NCBI RefSeq assembly: GCF_011759705.1
Contig: NZ_JAAOZF010000001.1
Location: 1,113,152 to 1,177,151, forward strand
Origin: Microbacterium ulmi
GTDB taxonomy: Bacteria; Actinomycetota; Actinomycetes; Actinomycetales; Microbacteriaceae
Length of the DNA stretch: 64,000 nt
Direction of reading: 5' to 3'
The translations under genes and the position numbers were made by a program. The notes under the pieces are model-generated. The model saw only the letters and a list, made by a program, of their open reading frames with translations. It was not told the DNA's origin and did no database searches. Shown here one piece after another: positions 36,959 to 45,033 of the stretch. Each line of letters opens with the position of its first letter. Positions within the stretch are counted from its first letter, which is position 1.

Positions 36959-38734
36959 GTGAGCATCAGCGACGCCGACACGCGCGCATCGCATCCGGAG
37001 CGCGGCCGCGACCAGGCGACCGCCCAGGCACCGCGCCCCGACGCGGCGCGAGCGCGCCCGCCGCGTGCGTCCGCCAAGCCGAACGGGCAGTGGAGGATCG
37101 ACGGCAAGGCTCCCCTCAACGGCAACGAGGAGTGGAAGCAGCAGGACGGCGGGCTGAGCGTCCGCGCACGCATCGAGAGCGTCTACGCGGCTGGGGGCTT
37201 CGCGAGCATCGACCCCACCGACCTGCACGGCCGCTTCCGCTGGTGGGGCCTGTACACGCAGCGCAAGCCCGGGATCGACGGCGGCAAGACGGCGACCCTC
37301 GAGCCGCACGAGCTCGAGGACGAGTACTTCATGCTGCGCATCCGCATCGACGGCGGACAGCTCACGACCGAGCAGCTGCGGGTCGTCGCGGGCGTCTCGA
37401 CGGAGTTCGGCCGCGGCACCGCCGACCTCACGGATCGCCAGAACATCCAGGTGCACTGGATCCGCGTGGAGGACGTCCCCGAGATCTGGCGCCGCCTCGA
37501 GGGCGTCGGGCTCGGCACGACGGAGGCGTGCGGCGACGTGCCGCGCGTCATCCTCGGCTCGCCCGTCGCGGGGATCGCGGCCGACGAGCTCATCGACCCG
37601 ACGCCGCAGATCGACGAGATCACGTCGCGGTTCATCGGCGACGAGTCGCTCGCCAACCTCCCCCGCAAGTTCAAGTCTGCCATCACGGGCCACCCGAGCC
37701 AGGACGTCGTGCACGAGATCAACGACGTCGCGTTCGTCGCGCTCGAGCACCCCGAGCTGGGCATCGGATACGACCTCTGGGTCGGCGGGGGCCTGTCCAC
37801 GAACCCGCGGCTCGGCGAGCGGCTCGGGGCCTTCGTGACGGCCGGGCAGGTGGCGGATGTCTGGCACGGCGTCGCGCAGATCTTCCGCGACTACGGCTAC
37901 CGGCGTCTGCGCAACAAGGCGAGACTCAAGTTCCTGCTCGCGGAGTGGGGTCCTGAGAGGTTCCGTCAGGTGCTGCAGGACGAGTACCTCGGCTACGCGC
38001 TGCCCGACGGCCCCCCTGCGCCGAAGCCTCTCACGCCCGGCGACCACGTCGGCGTGCACCGGCAGAAGGACGGCCGGTTCTACGTCGGGGCGACCCCCAT
38101 CGTCGGTCGCGTCTCGGGGCCGATCCTCGCGCAGCTCGCCGACCTCGTCGAAGCGCACGGCTCGGCGCGGGTGCGCACGACGCCGCAGCAGAAGCTCGTG
38201 ATCCTCGACATCCCCGAGGATCGTGTCGAGTCGCTCGTGGCGGGACTCGATGGGCTCGGCCTCTCGGCCCGCCCGAGCCTCATCCGCCGCGGCACGATCG
38301 CGTGCACGGGCCTCGAGTTCTGCAAGCTCGCGATCGTCGAGACCAAGGTCAACGCCACCAAGGCCGTCCTCGACCTCGAAGAGCGTCTCGCCGACGTCGA
38401 GCTGCCGCATCCCCTCAGCCTGCACGTCAACGGATGCCCCAACTCGTGCGCGCGCATCCAGACGGCCGACATCGGGCTCAAGGGTCAGCTGCTCCCCGAC
38501 GGCAACGGCGGGCAGACCCCCGGCTACCAGGTGCATCTCGGCGGCGGGCTCGTGTCGCAGGATCGCGACGAGCCGGGGCTCGGCCGCACCGTGCGCGGAC
38601 TCAAGGTGACGGCCGAGGGCATCGCCGACTACGTCGAGCGGGTCGTCGGGCGCTTCCTGCAGGATCGGGATGCCGCATCCGGTGAGACGTTCGCGCAGTG
38701 GGCGCACCGTGCAGACGAGGAGGCCCTGCAGTGA
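36959..38734 (+). CDS. sir: Ferredoxin-type sulfite/nitrite reductase
   Basis: 591 residues with duplicated ferredoxin-like and siroheme [4Fe-4S] halves. The cluster ligands are in IACTGLEFCKLAIVETK (C-x5-C) and NGCPNSCARIQTADIG (C-x3-C). Siroheme-contact regions include DLTDRQNIQVHWIRVEDVPE and TTPQQKLVILDIPED. It reduces sulfite to sulfide (or nitrite to ammonia); the neighbouring siroheme genes cbiX and cobA favour an assimilatory sulfite role. The GTG follows AGGAGG. A ~45-residue basic leader precedes the first domain. Its stop overlaps the next GTG. Confidence 0.93.
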   Translation: MSISDADTRASHPERGRDQATAQAPRPDAARARPPRASAKPNGQWRIDGKAPLNGNEEWKQQDGGLSVRARIESVYAAGGFASIDPTDLHGRFRWWGLYTQRKPGIDGGKTATLEPHELEDEYFMLRIRIDGGQLTTEQLRVVAGVSTEFGRGTADLTDRQNIQVHWIRVEDVPEIWRRLEGVGLGTTEACGDVPRVILGSPVAGIAADELIDPTPQIDEITSRFIGDESLANLPRKFKSAITGHPSQDVVHEINDVAFVALEHPELGIGYDLWVGGGLSTNPRLGERLGAFVTAGQVADVWHGVAQIFRDYGYRRLRNKARLKFLLAEWGPERFRQVLQDEYLGYALPDGPPAPKPLTPGDHVGVHRQKDGRFYVGATPIVGRVSGPILAQLADLVEAHGSARVRTTPQQKLVILDIPEDRVESLVAGLDGLGLSARPSLIRRGTIACTGLEFCKLAIVETKVNATKAVLDLEERLADVELPHPLSLHVNGCPNSCARIQTADIGLKGQLLPDGNGGQTPGYQVHLGGGLVSQDRDEPGLGRTVRGLKVTAEGIADYVERVVGRFLQDRDAASGETFAQWAHRADEEALQ

Positions 38735-38757
38735 GCCGAGGAGGCCCTGCAGTGAGC
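38716..38757 (+). repeat. 21-bp perfect tandem duplication of the stop/start junction
   Basis: Two identical 21-bp units (38716-38736, 38737-38757), each containing the ribosome-binding site GAGGAGG, the end of the sir reading frame and a GTG start. Because 21 is a multiple of three, both GTGs are in frame with the downstream gene. Confidence 0.95.
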
Positions 38758-39300
38758 GTGTCGCTCGCCGAGGTCGCCGCGTCGACGTCCGACGACCTCC
38801 TCGACCACGCGAGGGCACGCCGCGCGCCGGTGAACCTGCTCGTCTCGACCGGGCGCGCCTCGATCGGGTGCGCGCCGCGCACGAAGCCGGTCGACCCGGG
38901 CGAAGACCCCCCGTCGGGCCCGCTGGGCGGGCTCGTCGAAGACGGAGTGCGGGCTGCACTCATGACCATCTCGCACGCCGCGCATCACGTCGCCGGGCCC
39001 GTCGCGGTCGCCGAGACCCGGGGATCGGCGGAGAATCGGGGATCGGCCCAGATTCGGGGATCGGCCCTGACCCGGAGATCAGCACAGACTCCGCGATCGG
39101 CACAGGGCCGGGGATCAGCCCAGCCTCGGAGATCGGCCGAGACTCGGAGATCAGCCCAGATTCGGGGACATTCCGCGGATCCCTCCGAGTCCCGGCAGAT
39201 CTCCGACGCAGCGCGCGAGCGCGCGCGGCTGTCGACGCTCGGCGTGCTCGAGCGACGGATGCCGCGCACCCGCGGCCGTCTGCGGGGAGACGCCGCATGA
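38731..39300 (+). CDS. Unknown protein with hexapeptide repeats, between sir and cobA
   Basis: 189 residues from the first GTG, 182 from the duplicated one (38752). The N-terminal ~95 residues (VSLAEVAASTSDDLLDHARA, later AALMTISHAAHHVAGPVAVA) match nothing I know. Residues ~98-145 are eight hexapeptide repeats of the form R-(G/R)-S-A-(Q/E)-x, encoded by 18-bp DNA repeats. An Arg-rich tail follows. The frame is framed by overlaps on both sides (GTGA with sir, ATGA with cobA), so it is translated as part of the operon. It holds no GxGxxG motif, so it is not an obvious precorrin-2 dehydrogenase. Confidence 0.6.
   Translation: MSRGGPAVSVSLAEVAASTSDDLLDHARARRAPVNLLVSTGRASIGCAPRTKPVDPGEDPPSGPLGGLVEDGVRAALMTISHAAHHVAGPVAVAETRGSAENRGSAQIRGSALTRRSAQTPRSAQGRGSAQPRRSAETRRSAQIRGHSADPSESRQISDAARERARLSTLGVLERRMPRTRGRLRGDAA
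39023..39166 (+). repeat. 18-bp minisatellite, eight units, in coding sequence
   Basis: Each unit starts GATC(G/A)GC and is exactly 18 bp long (starts 39023, 39041, 39059, 39077, 39095, 39113, 39131, 39149). A ninth copy is degenerate. The period keeps the reading frame and encodes Arg/Ser/Ala/Gln hexapeptides. Confidence 0.95.
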
Positions 39301-40109
39301 CCGGCCACGTCGCCCTCGTGGGGGCGGGCCCGGGGGATCCGGGACTGCTGACCCTGCGGGGACTGCGCGCCCTGGAGGGGGCAGACGTCATCGTCGCCGA
39401 CCGGCTCGGCGCGCGCGCCGTGCTCGACGGCCTCGCAGCCTCGGGCGTGGAGCTGCGGGCCGAGGTCGTCGACGTGGGAAAGCTCCCCGGCCACCACGCC
39501 GTGCCACAGGATGCCATCAACGCGCTGCTCGTGCAGCTCGCGCGCGACGGCAAGCGCGTCGTGCGGCTCAAGGGCGGCGACCCGTACGTCTTCGGGCGCG
39601 GCGGCGAAGAGCTCGCGTACTGCCGTGCGCGCGGCGTCGACGCCGAGGTCGTGTCGGGGGTCACGAGCGCGATCTCGGTTCCCGCGGTCGCCGGCATCCC
39701 GCTGACGCACCGCGGCCTCGCGACGGCGTTCACCGTCGTCACGGGGCACGACCAGATCCGCGAGATCGGCGGCGGGCGCGATCACACCGTCGTGCTCCTG
39801 ATGGGCGTCGGCACGCTCGCGCACGCGGCGCTGACCCTCGCCCGCGGCGAGCGCGGCACGGGCTGCCCCGTCGCGATCGTCGAAGACGGGTTCGGCGACG
39901 GCCAGCGCGTCACGCTCGGAACGCTCGGAACGATCGCGCAGCAGGCCGCGGCGCGCGGCATCCGCTCGCCCGCCGTCGTCGTCGTCGGGGACGTCGTCGC
40001 CCTCAGCCCCTATGCGCCGCCCGAGCTCGCAGCATCCATCGTCGTGCGCGAAGCGGCACTCGAGCCCGACGCGAAGGTTGCGCACATTGCCGCATCGCGC
40101 GGCGTGTAG
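39297..40109 (+). CDS. cobA: Uroporphyrinogen-III C-methyltransferase
   Basis: 270 residues, the SUMT family: VALVGAGPGDPGLLTLRGLR (SAM-binding Gly-rich loop), ADVIVADRL, VVRLKGGDPYVFGRGGEE (the GGDPYxxGRG signature), SGVTSAISVPAVAGIPLTHR and HTVVLLMGV. It methylates uroporphyrinogen III twice to precorrin-2, entering the siroheme/B12 branch. The ATG overlaps the preceding stop as ATGA. It is a stand-alone methyltransferase, not fused to CysG-type dehydrogenase, so precorrin-2 oxidation must be supplied elsewhere. Confidence 0.95.
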   Translation: MTGHVALVGAGPGDPGLLTLRGLRALEGADVIVADRLGARAVLDGLAASGVELRAEVVDVGKLPGHHAVPQDAINALLVQLARDGKRVVRLKGGDPYVFGRGGEELAYCRARGVDAEVVSGVTSAISVPAVAGIPLTHRGLATAFTVVTGHDQIREIGGGRDHTVVLLMGVGTLAHAALTLARGERGTGCPVAIVEDGFGDGQRVTLGTLGTIAQQAAARGIRSPAVVVVGDVVALSPYAPPELAASIVVREAALEPDAKVAHIAASRGV

Positions 40110-40246
40110 CGACAGCATCCGCCACCTTCTCCCCCGACGTCGAGTTCTTCGACGACATCGGCTTGCCCGGCGGTGCTCGGTCGACGGAGGTGGACGGCGT
40201 CGTGGGGGTCGAGACGGCGCAGTGATGCGTCGTCGCGCGCCGGGGG

Positions 40247-40852
40247 TCAGGCCCCGCGCGACCCCGCGTCGGTCGCGCCGACGTCGGTGCGGTGGAAGTT
40301 CAGGAACGAGCGGGATGCCGTGGGCCCCCGCTGGCCCTGATACCGGTTGCCGTACGGACCGGAGCCGTAGGGCGACTCGGTCGGCGAGGACAGCCGGAAG
40401 AAGCAGAGCTGGCCGATCTTCATCCCGGGCCACAGCTTGATCGGCAGCGTCGCGACGTTCGAGAGCTCGAGCGTCACGTGCCCGGAGAAGCCCGGGTCGA
40501 TGAACCCGGCCGTCGAGTGGGTGAGCAGCCCGAGCCGGCCCAGCGACGACTTGCCCTCCAGCCGGGCCGCGACGTCGTCGGGGAGCGTGACCTGCTCGAA
40601 CGTCGAGCCGAGGGCGAACTCGCCGGGGTGGAGGATGAACGGCCCGTCGGGCGCGACCTCGATGAGACGCGTCAGATCGGGCTGGTCCTCGGCCGGGTCG
40701 ATGAACGGGTACTTGTGGTTGTCGAACAGCCGGAAGTAGCGGTCGAGGCGCACGTCGACGCTCGAGGGCTGCACCATGGTCGGATCCCACGGTTCGAGGC
40801 CGATGCGCCCGGCCGTGATCTCGAGACGGAGGTCGCGGTCCGAGAGCAGCAT
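40247..40852 (-). CDS. dcd: dCTP deaminase
   Basis: 201 residues. Trimeric dUTPase-fold enzyme: [60 protein letters not shown], and the catalytic/substrate region [36 protein letters not shown]. It deaminates dCTP to dUTP (some actinobacterial members also cleave to dUMP). The ATG is six bases after TAGGCT. Converges on cobA with a ~135-base gap. Confidence 0.95.
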   Translation of the reverse strand: MLLSDRDLRLEITAGRIGLEPWDPTMVQPSSVDVRLDRYFRLFDNHKYPFIDPAEDQPDLTRLIEVAPDGPFILHPGEFALGSTFEQVTLPDDVAARLEGKSSLGRLGLLTHSTAGFIDPGFSGHVTLELSNVATLPIKLWPGMKIGQLCFFRLSSPTESPYGSGPYGNRYQGQRGPTASRSFLNFHRTDVGATDAGSRGA

Positions 40853-40858
40853 CCGGCC

Positions 40859-40864
40859 AGCCTA
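40859..40864 (-). promoter_or_regulatory. Leaderless -10 box of dcd
   Basis: TAGGCT on the minus strand, six bases (GGCCGG) before the ATG. Confidence 0.6.
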
Positions 40865-40889
40865 CCGGCGCGGGCGCGGGCGACGCGCG

Positions 40890-41327
40890 TCACTCGGCTC
40901 GCGTCGCGGTCTCGGCTGAAGCGTTCATCGGCGCAGGCATCAGCGCAGGCGCAGGCATCGCCCCAGGCGCAGGCGTCGCCGCAGGCACCACCCCAGGCGC
41001 AGGCGCAGGCGCAGGCTTCGCCCCAGGCGCAGGCGCGGCGGCGAGGGCGCGCGCCACGGGCGGGAGGGGTGCGTCGTCGAGGAACGCGTCTCGGATGATG
41101 CGGCGCGGGTCGTACTTGCGAGGATCGAGCTGCTGCCAGTCGACGTCGTCGAACTCGGGGCCGAGCTCTTCCTTGACCCGCGTCGTCGTCGCCTTCGCGA
41201 TGTCGCGCGCCCGCCGGATGAGCTTCGTCATCGCCTGCGCGGCCGCAGGCAGGCGCTCGGGACCGAGGACGAGTCCCACGATGACGGCGATGACGACGAC
41301 CTTCTCGAACGTGAGCCCGAGGAACAT
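40890..41327 (-). CDS. tatB: Twin-arginine translocase subunit TatB
   Basis: 145 residues. N-terminal membrane helix and hinge (LTFEKVVVIAVIVGLVLGPE RLP region), then the amphipathic helix AAQAMTKLIRRARDIAKATT and a Pro/Ala-rich tail built from PAPG-like repeats (residues ~98-135), whose DNA is a GCAGGC-type repeat. TatB forms the substrate receptor with TatC. The ATG follows GAGGAGG and lies one base after the tatC stop; the gene order is tatA-tatC-tatB. Confidence 0.85.
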   Translation of the reverse strand: MFLGLTFEKVVVIAVIVGLVLGPERLPAAAQAMTKLIRRARDIAKATTTRVKEELGPEFDDVDWQQLDPRKYDPRRIIRDAFLDDAPLPPVARALAAAPAPGAKPAPAPAPGVVPAATPAPGAMPAPALMPAPMNASAETATRAE

Positions 41328-41328
41328 G

Positions 41329-42180
41329 TCAGACCTCCTCGGCGGGGAGCCGGATGCCGTCGGCGGCGAGCTCGCGCCGCCGCGCCTTCGCGCGCCGGCG
41401 GTCGATGACGAGCGCGGTCGCGGCCGCGGCGAGGTAGAGGGCGACGAGCACCCCGGCCAGCAGCAGCATCGAGACGATGTCTGCGGCCGGCGTCGCGAGG
41501 GCCGCGAACGTCGCGGCGACGACGACAGCCACACGCCAGCCGTGGAGGATGGCCTTCGCGCTGACGACTCCGAGGACGTTCAGCAGCACGAGCAGCACAG
41601 GCAGCACGAAGGCGACGCCGACGGCGATGATGAGCTTGAGCACGAAGTCGTAGTACCGCGAGGACTGGAAGAACTGCGCGGCGCCCTCCGGGACGAACGA
41701 CGACATGAGCGCGATCGCGTGCGGCGCGATGAGCCAGCCCGTCACGCAGCCCGCGAAGAACAGCGGGACCGCGACGAGGACGAACACGAGGGTGCGGCGC
41801 GTCTCGCGGCGGGTGAGCGCCGGGAGGACGAACAGGAGCGCCTGCGAGATCCAGACGGGCGCAGCGGCGATGAGTCCGACCGTGAGCGCGATCCGCATCC
41901 GCAGGTCGAACGCCGCCGTCACCGAGTCGAAGTTCAGCGCCGCGAGATCGGCTCCGCGCTCGTCCGCGATGAGCCGGATGGGCTCCGTCAGCAGCCGGAT
42001 GACCGGATCGGTGAGGATGAACGCGACGACGGCGGCGATCGCGACGGCCGCGAGCGACACGTACAGGCGACGACGCAGCTCCGCGAGGTGATTGCGCACG
42101 GGCATCGCCCTCCGGCCGCGACGGCCCCGATCGCGGGGCACGCCGTCGAGCGGGCGCACCCCGTCGGTCATCGTCGCCAT
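41329..42180 (-). CDS. tatC: Twin-arginine translocase subunit TatC
   Basis: 283 residues with six membrane segments. The cytoplasmic N-terminus has PVRNHLAELRRRLYVSLAAV (signal-peptide recognition, Leu-x-E-L-R-R-R). Later FDSVTAAFDLRMRIALTVGL and VLPALTRRETRRTL are conserved. A ~28-residue basic extension precedes the core. Forms the Tat receptor; one Tat client, the sugar-binding lipoprotein, is encoded just across the intergenic region. Confidence 0.95.
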   Translation of the reverse strand: MATMTDGVRPLDGVPRDRGRRGRRAMPVRNHLAELRRRLYVSLAAVAIAAVVAFILTDPVIRLLTEPIRLIADERGADLAALNFDSVTAAFDLRMRIALTVGLIAAAPVWISQALLFVLPALTRRETRRTLVFVLVAVPLFFAGCVTGWLIAPHAIALMSSFVPEGAAQFFQSSRYYDFVLKLIIAVGVAFVLPVLLVLLNVLGVVSAKAILHGWRVAVVVAATFAALATPAADIVSMLLLAGVLVALYLAAAATALVIDRRRAKARRRELAADGIRLPAEEV

Positions 42181-42183
42181 GGC

Positions 42184-42438
42184 CTACCTCGCGGCGAGGT
42201 CGGACGCGCCGAGGCCCCGGACCGCGGCCGCGTCGCTGTCCGCCGAGGGGGAGCCGGCCTCCGCGTCGGCGCCCGCGGGTGAGGTCTCCGCGGTCTTCAT
42301 CGCCTTCATCTCGCCCTTGAAGATCCGCGCCGACTGCCCGACGCTGCGCGCCAGGCCGGGGAGCTTCGCGGCGCCGAAGAGCAGCAGGACGAGGGCGAGC
42401 AGGATGATCAGATGCCATCCGGTCATGTTTCCCAGCAC
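42184..42438 (-). CDS. tatA: Twin-arginine translocase subunit TatA
   Basis: 84 residues. Short N-terminus, one membrane helix (GWHLIILLALVLLLFGAAKL), the Pro hinge and amphipathic helix PGLARSVGQSARIFKGEMKA, then an acidic tail. The GTG at 42438 (Leu-Gly-Asn next) fits GGAG spacing and family N-termini better than the ATG four codons on. It is three bases upstream of tatC and leads the tatACB operon. Confidence 0.92.
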   Translation of the reverse strand: MLGNMTGWHLIILLALVLLLFGAAKLPGLARSVGQSARIFKGEMKAMKTAETSPAGADAEAGSPSADSDAAAVRGLGASDLAAR

Positions 42439-42535
42439 AGCGACATCTCCTTCGTTGTCGGTGAACCCGCCGTGTGCATCGGTGCGCTCGGCGGTTGTCG
42501 AGCACGTTACAAGCTCGCGGGGGGCGAATCAAGTG

Positions 42536-42549
42536 AATCCGATCGAATC
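42536..42549. promoter_or_regulatory. ATCCGAT-type operator, copy 1 (distal site before the ABC operon)
   Basis: AATCCGATCGAATC, a near-palindrome around CGATCG. One of four related sites in the catabolic cluster; probably a GntR target. Confidence 0.55.
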
Positions 42550-42610
42550 TGCGCAATGAATCGCGACGCCCTCGGAAGCCGTTCCGCGAAAACATGCGAG
42601 AAGTTGGGGA

Positions 42611-42640
42611 TTGACGAGACTTGGATTCGTTGTACATACT
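42611..42640 (+). promoter_or_regulatory. Promoter of the ABC transporter/GH2 operon
   Basis: TTGACG (42611-42616) followed after 16-18 bases by TACATACT (42633-42640), which contains two possible -10 hexamers. Operator copy 2 begins eight bases downstream. Confidence 0.5.
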
Positions 42641-42648
42641 CCTAATAC

Positions 42649-42663
42649 GATCCGATCGGAATC
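42649..42663. promoter_or_regulatory. ATCCGAT-type operator, copy 2 (proximal site before the ABC operon)
   Basis: GATCCGATCGGAATC containing the perfect palindrome TCCGATCGGA (42651-42660), between the promoter and the ribosome-binding site AAAGGAG. Confidence 0.65.
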
Positions 42664-42689
42664 AAATCTGACCGAGCAAAGGAGCTCCG

Positions 42690-43997
42690 ATGACACAGCA
42701 GATCGACCGCCGCCTCTTCCTGAAGGCGTCGGGTGCCACCGTGCTTGGGGCGAGCCTGTTCGCACTCGCCGCGTGCGCGCCCGGCGGCAGCGCCGCGGCC
42801 CCGACGACGGGACCCCGACGCGTCCGCGCGGCTTGGTGGGGTGGAGACGTGCGCCACGCGAAGTTCAACGGTATCTACGACCTGTACCAGAAGGGTCACG
42901 ACGACGTCACGATCGAGCGAGAGTTCGCCGACTGGGCCGCGTACTGGGAGCGCCTCCCCACTCAGTTCGCGGGCGGCAACGCGCCCGACATCTTCCACGT
43001 GACCGAGCGCCAGATCGCCGACTACGCCAGCCGCGGCCAGGTCGCCGACCTCGAGGCGCTCGCGTCGAGCGGCGCGCTCGACCTCAGCAAGTTCTCCCAG
43101 GCATCCCTCGATGCAGGTCGCTACAAGGACCAGCTCATCATGCTGCTCGTGGGCGCCACGATTCCCGCGACGATGTTCAACCAGACCGTCTTCGATCAGG
43201 TCGGCGTCGACACGCCCGCGAACGACTGGACCTGGGACGAGTTCGTGTCGGCGAGCGAGAAGTTCAAGGCCGCGGGGCTCGTGGGCTCGACCTACCAGGC
43301 GATCGCGTCGCCCGTGTTCGACACGTTCCTCGCGCAGAACGGCAAGAGCCTGTTCGCACCCGACGCGTCGCCCGAGCTCAACTTCGACGCGAAGGATGCC
43401 GAGGAGTGGTTCCAGCTGTGGAAGGACCTGCAGGATGCCGGCCTCTGCCAGTCCGCCGAGTCCGCCTCCGAGGAGCAGGGCGCGCCGTTCGAGGACACGA
43501 TCTTCGCGAAGGGGCAGGCCGCCATCCACGTGCAGAACTCGAACCAGCTCGTGACGTTCCAGTCCGCCATCGGCGACCAGTACACGCTGGGCCTGTCCGC
43601 GTTCCCGCAGATCGGCAAGAAGCCGGCATCCCTCGTCATCGGCAGCTACGTGTGCGTCAACGAGAAGTCGAGCCAGAAGGAGGAGTCGGCCCGCATCATC
43701 GACTTCTTCGTCAACGACCCGGAGGCCAACAAGATCTTCGGTCTCGAGCTGGGCACCCCGGGCAACTCGAACTGGGTGGACGCGGTCTCCAGCGAGGTCA
43801 CGGGCGCAGACAAGCTGGTCCTCGACTTCGCAGGAGCCGTCGAGAACCAGTCCGTCTTCGCCGCGATCCGCCCGACGGGTGCGTCGCGCGCCGAGACGCT
43901 CATGGTCGAGCTCGGCCTCGCCGTCGCCTTCGGCCAGCAGAGCCCCAAGGATGCCGGAACGCGCCTCGTGGACGAGCTGAGCTCCGTCATCTCGTAG
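42690..43997 (+). CDS. Sugar ABC transporter substrate-binding lipoprotein, Tat-exported
   Basis: 435 residues. The signal has a twin-arginine motif DRRLFLKAS (Arg7-Arg8), a hydrophobic core and a lipobox LAAC (Cys29), so it is a Tat-exported lipoprotein. The mature part is a family-1 solute-binding protein (AAWWGGDVRHAKFNGIYDLY, QFAGGNAPDIFHVTERQIAD, TWDEFVSASEKF, MTLG-type C-lobe strands). It delivers a carbohydrate to the two permeases encoded next. AAAGGAG precedes the ATG. No ATPase gene is in the cluster; a shared MsmK/UgpC-like ATPase encoded elsewhere is expected. Confidence 0.93.
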   Translation: MTQQIDRRLFLKASGATVLGASLFALAACAPGGSAAAPTTGPRRVRAAWWGGDVRHAKFNGIYDLYQKGHDDVTIEREFADWAAYWERLPTQFAGGNAPDIFHVTERQIADYASRGQVADLEALASSGALDLSKFSQASLDAGRYKDQLIMLLVGATIPATMFNQTVFDQVGVDTPANDWTWDEFVSASEKFKAAGLVGSTYQAIASPVFDTFLAQNGKSLFAPDASPELNFDAKDAEEWFQLWKDLQDAGLCQSAESASEEQGAPFEDTIFAKGQAAIHVQNSNQLVTFQSAIGDQYTLGLSAFPQIGKKPASLVIGSYVCVNEKSSQKEESARIIDFFVNDPEANKIFGLELGTPGNSNWVDAVSSEVTGADKLVLDFAGAVENQSVFAAIRPTGASRAETLMVELGLAVAFGQQSPKDAGTRLVDELSSVIS

Positions 43998-44097
43998 CGT
44001 CATGCTCGACACCCCGACGACGGGTGCGCCGGACGCCGCCGTGCGCGGCATCCCCGTTCCGGTGCACTCGTCCTCCACCCCGGAAGGCTCCACCACC

Positions 44098-45033
44098 ATG
44101 GCAACCATCGCGACGAGCGATAGCGTGCGCCCCCGCAAGCGGAAGGCGACGTACGCCGCCCGCGAGGCCCGAGCCGCGTGGATCATGCTCACGCCGTGGC
44201 TGATCGGACTGGCCCTCATCACGGCCATCCCGATGATCGCGTCGCTGGTGATCTCGTTCACCGACTACTCCCTGCTCGCGGCTCCCGACTGGGTCGGGCT
44301 CGACAACTACACGCGGCTGCTCGACGACCCGCGGTTCATGGCGGCGCTGTGGGTGACGTTCCGGTACGTCTTCATCTCCGTGCCGCTGCAGCTCGCGTTC
44401 GCGCTCGGGCTCGCGCTGCTGCTCAATCGCGGCCTGCGCGGCCTGCGGTTCTACCGCAGCGCGTTCTACCTGCCGTCGCTCCTGGGCGCGAGCGTCACGA
44501 TCGCGATCCTCTGGCGCCAGGTGTTCGGGTCGGACGGCATCTTCAACCAGTTCCTGGCGCTGTTCGGCATCCAGGGCGTGAGCTGGATCGGCAATCCCGA
44601 CTGGGCGCTGTCGACGCTCATCGTGCTGAACGTCTGGACGTTCGGCTCGCCCATGGTGATCTTCCTCGCTGGGCTGCGGCAGATCCCCAAGGAGTACTAC
44701 GAGGCGGCGTCGGTCGACGGAGCGGGCAAGGTGCGCCAGTTCTTCCACATCACGCTTCCGCTGCTCACGCCCGTCGTGTTCTTCAACGTGATCCTGCAGT
44801 TCATCCATGCCTTCCAGGCGTTCACGCCCTCGTACATCGTCAGCGGCGGCACGGGCGGGCCGGTGGACTCGACGCTCTTCTACACGCTGTACCTCTACCA
44901 GCGCGGCTTCACGCAGTTCGAGATGGGGTACGCGTCGGCCATGGCATGGGTGCTGCTGCTGATCATCGGCGTCTTCACGGCCGCGAACTTCATCGGCGCA
45001 CGGTTCTGGGTGTTCTACGGAGATGAGAAGTGA
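44098..45033 (+). CDS. Sugar ABC transporter permease (MalF/UgpA type)
   Basis: 311 residues, six membrane helices. It has IMLTPWLIGLALITAIPMIA and the EAA coupling motif in YYEAASVDGAGKVRQFFHIT followed by LPLLTP. The ATG at 44098 lies ten bases after GGAAGG; an in-frame ATG at 44002 would add 32 Ala/Thr/Pro-rich residues without family support. Its stop overlaps the second permease start (TGATG). Confidence 0.93.
   Translation: MATIATSDSVRPRKRKATYAAREARAAWIMLTPWLIGLALITAIPMIASLVISFTDYSLLAAPDWVGLDNYTRLLDDPRFMAALWVTFRYVFISVPLQLAFALGLALLLNRGLRGLRFYRSAFYLPSLLGASVTIAILWRQVFGSDGIFNQFLALFGIQGVSWIGNPDWALSTLIVLNVWTFGSPMVIFLAGLRQIPKEYYEAASVDGAGKVRQFFHITLPLLTPVVFFNVILQFIHAFQAFTPSYIVSGGTGGPVDSTLFYTLYLYQRGFTQFEMGYASAMAWVLLLIIGVFTAANFIGARFWVFYGDEK

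Noticed and set aside
39023..39166. Regular short repeats that resemble a CRISPR array
   Set aside because: Units are 18 bp, contiguous without spacers, lie in a coding frame and have no cas genes nearby.
40917..41040. GCAGGC-type repetitive stretch
   Set aside because: It simply encodes the Pro/Ala-rich tail of TatB; the repetition follows the amino-acid composition.
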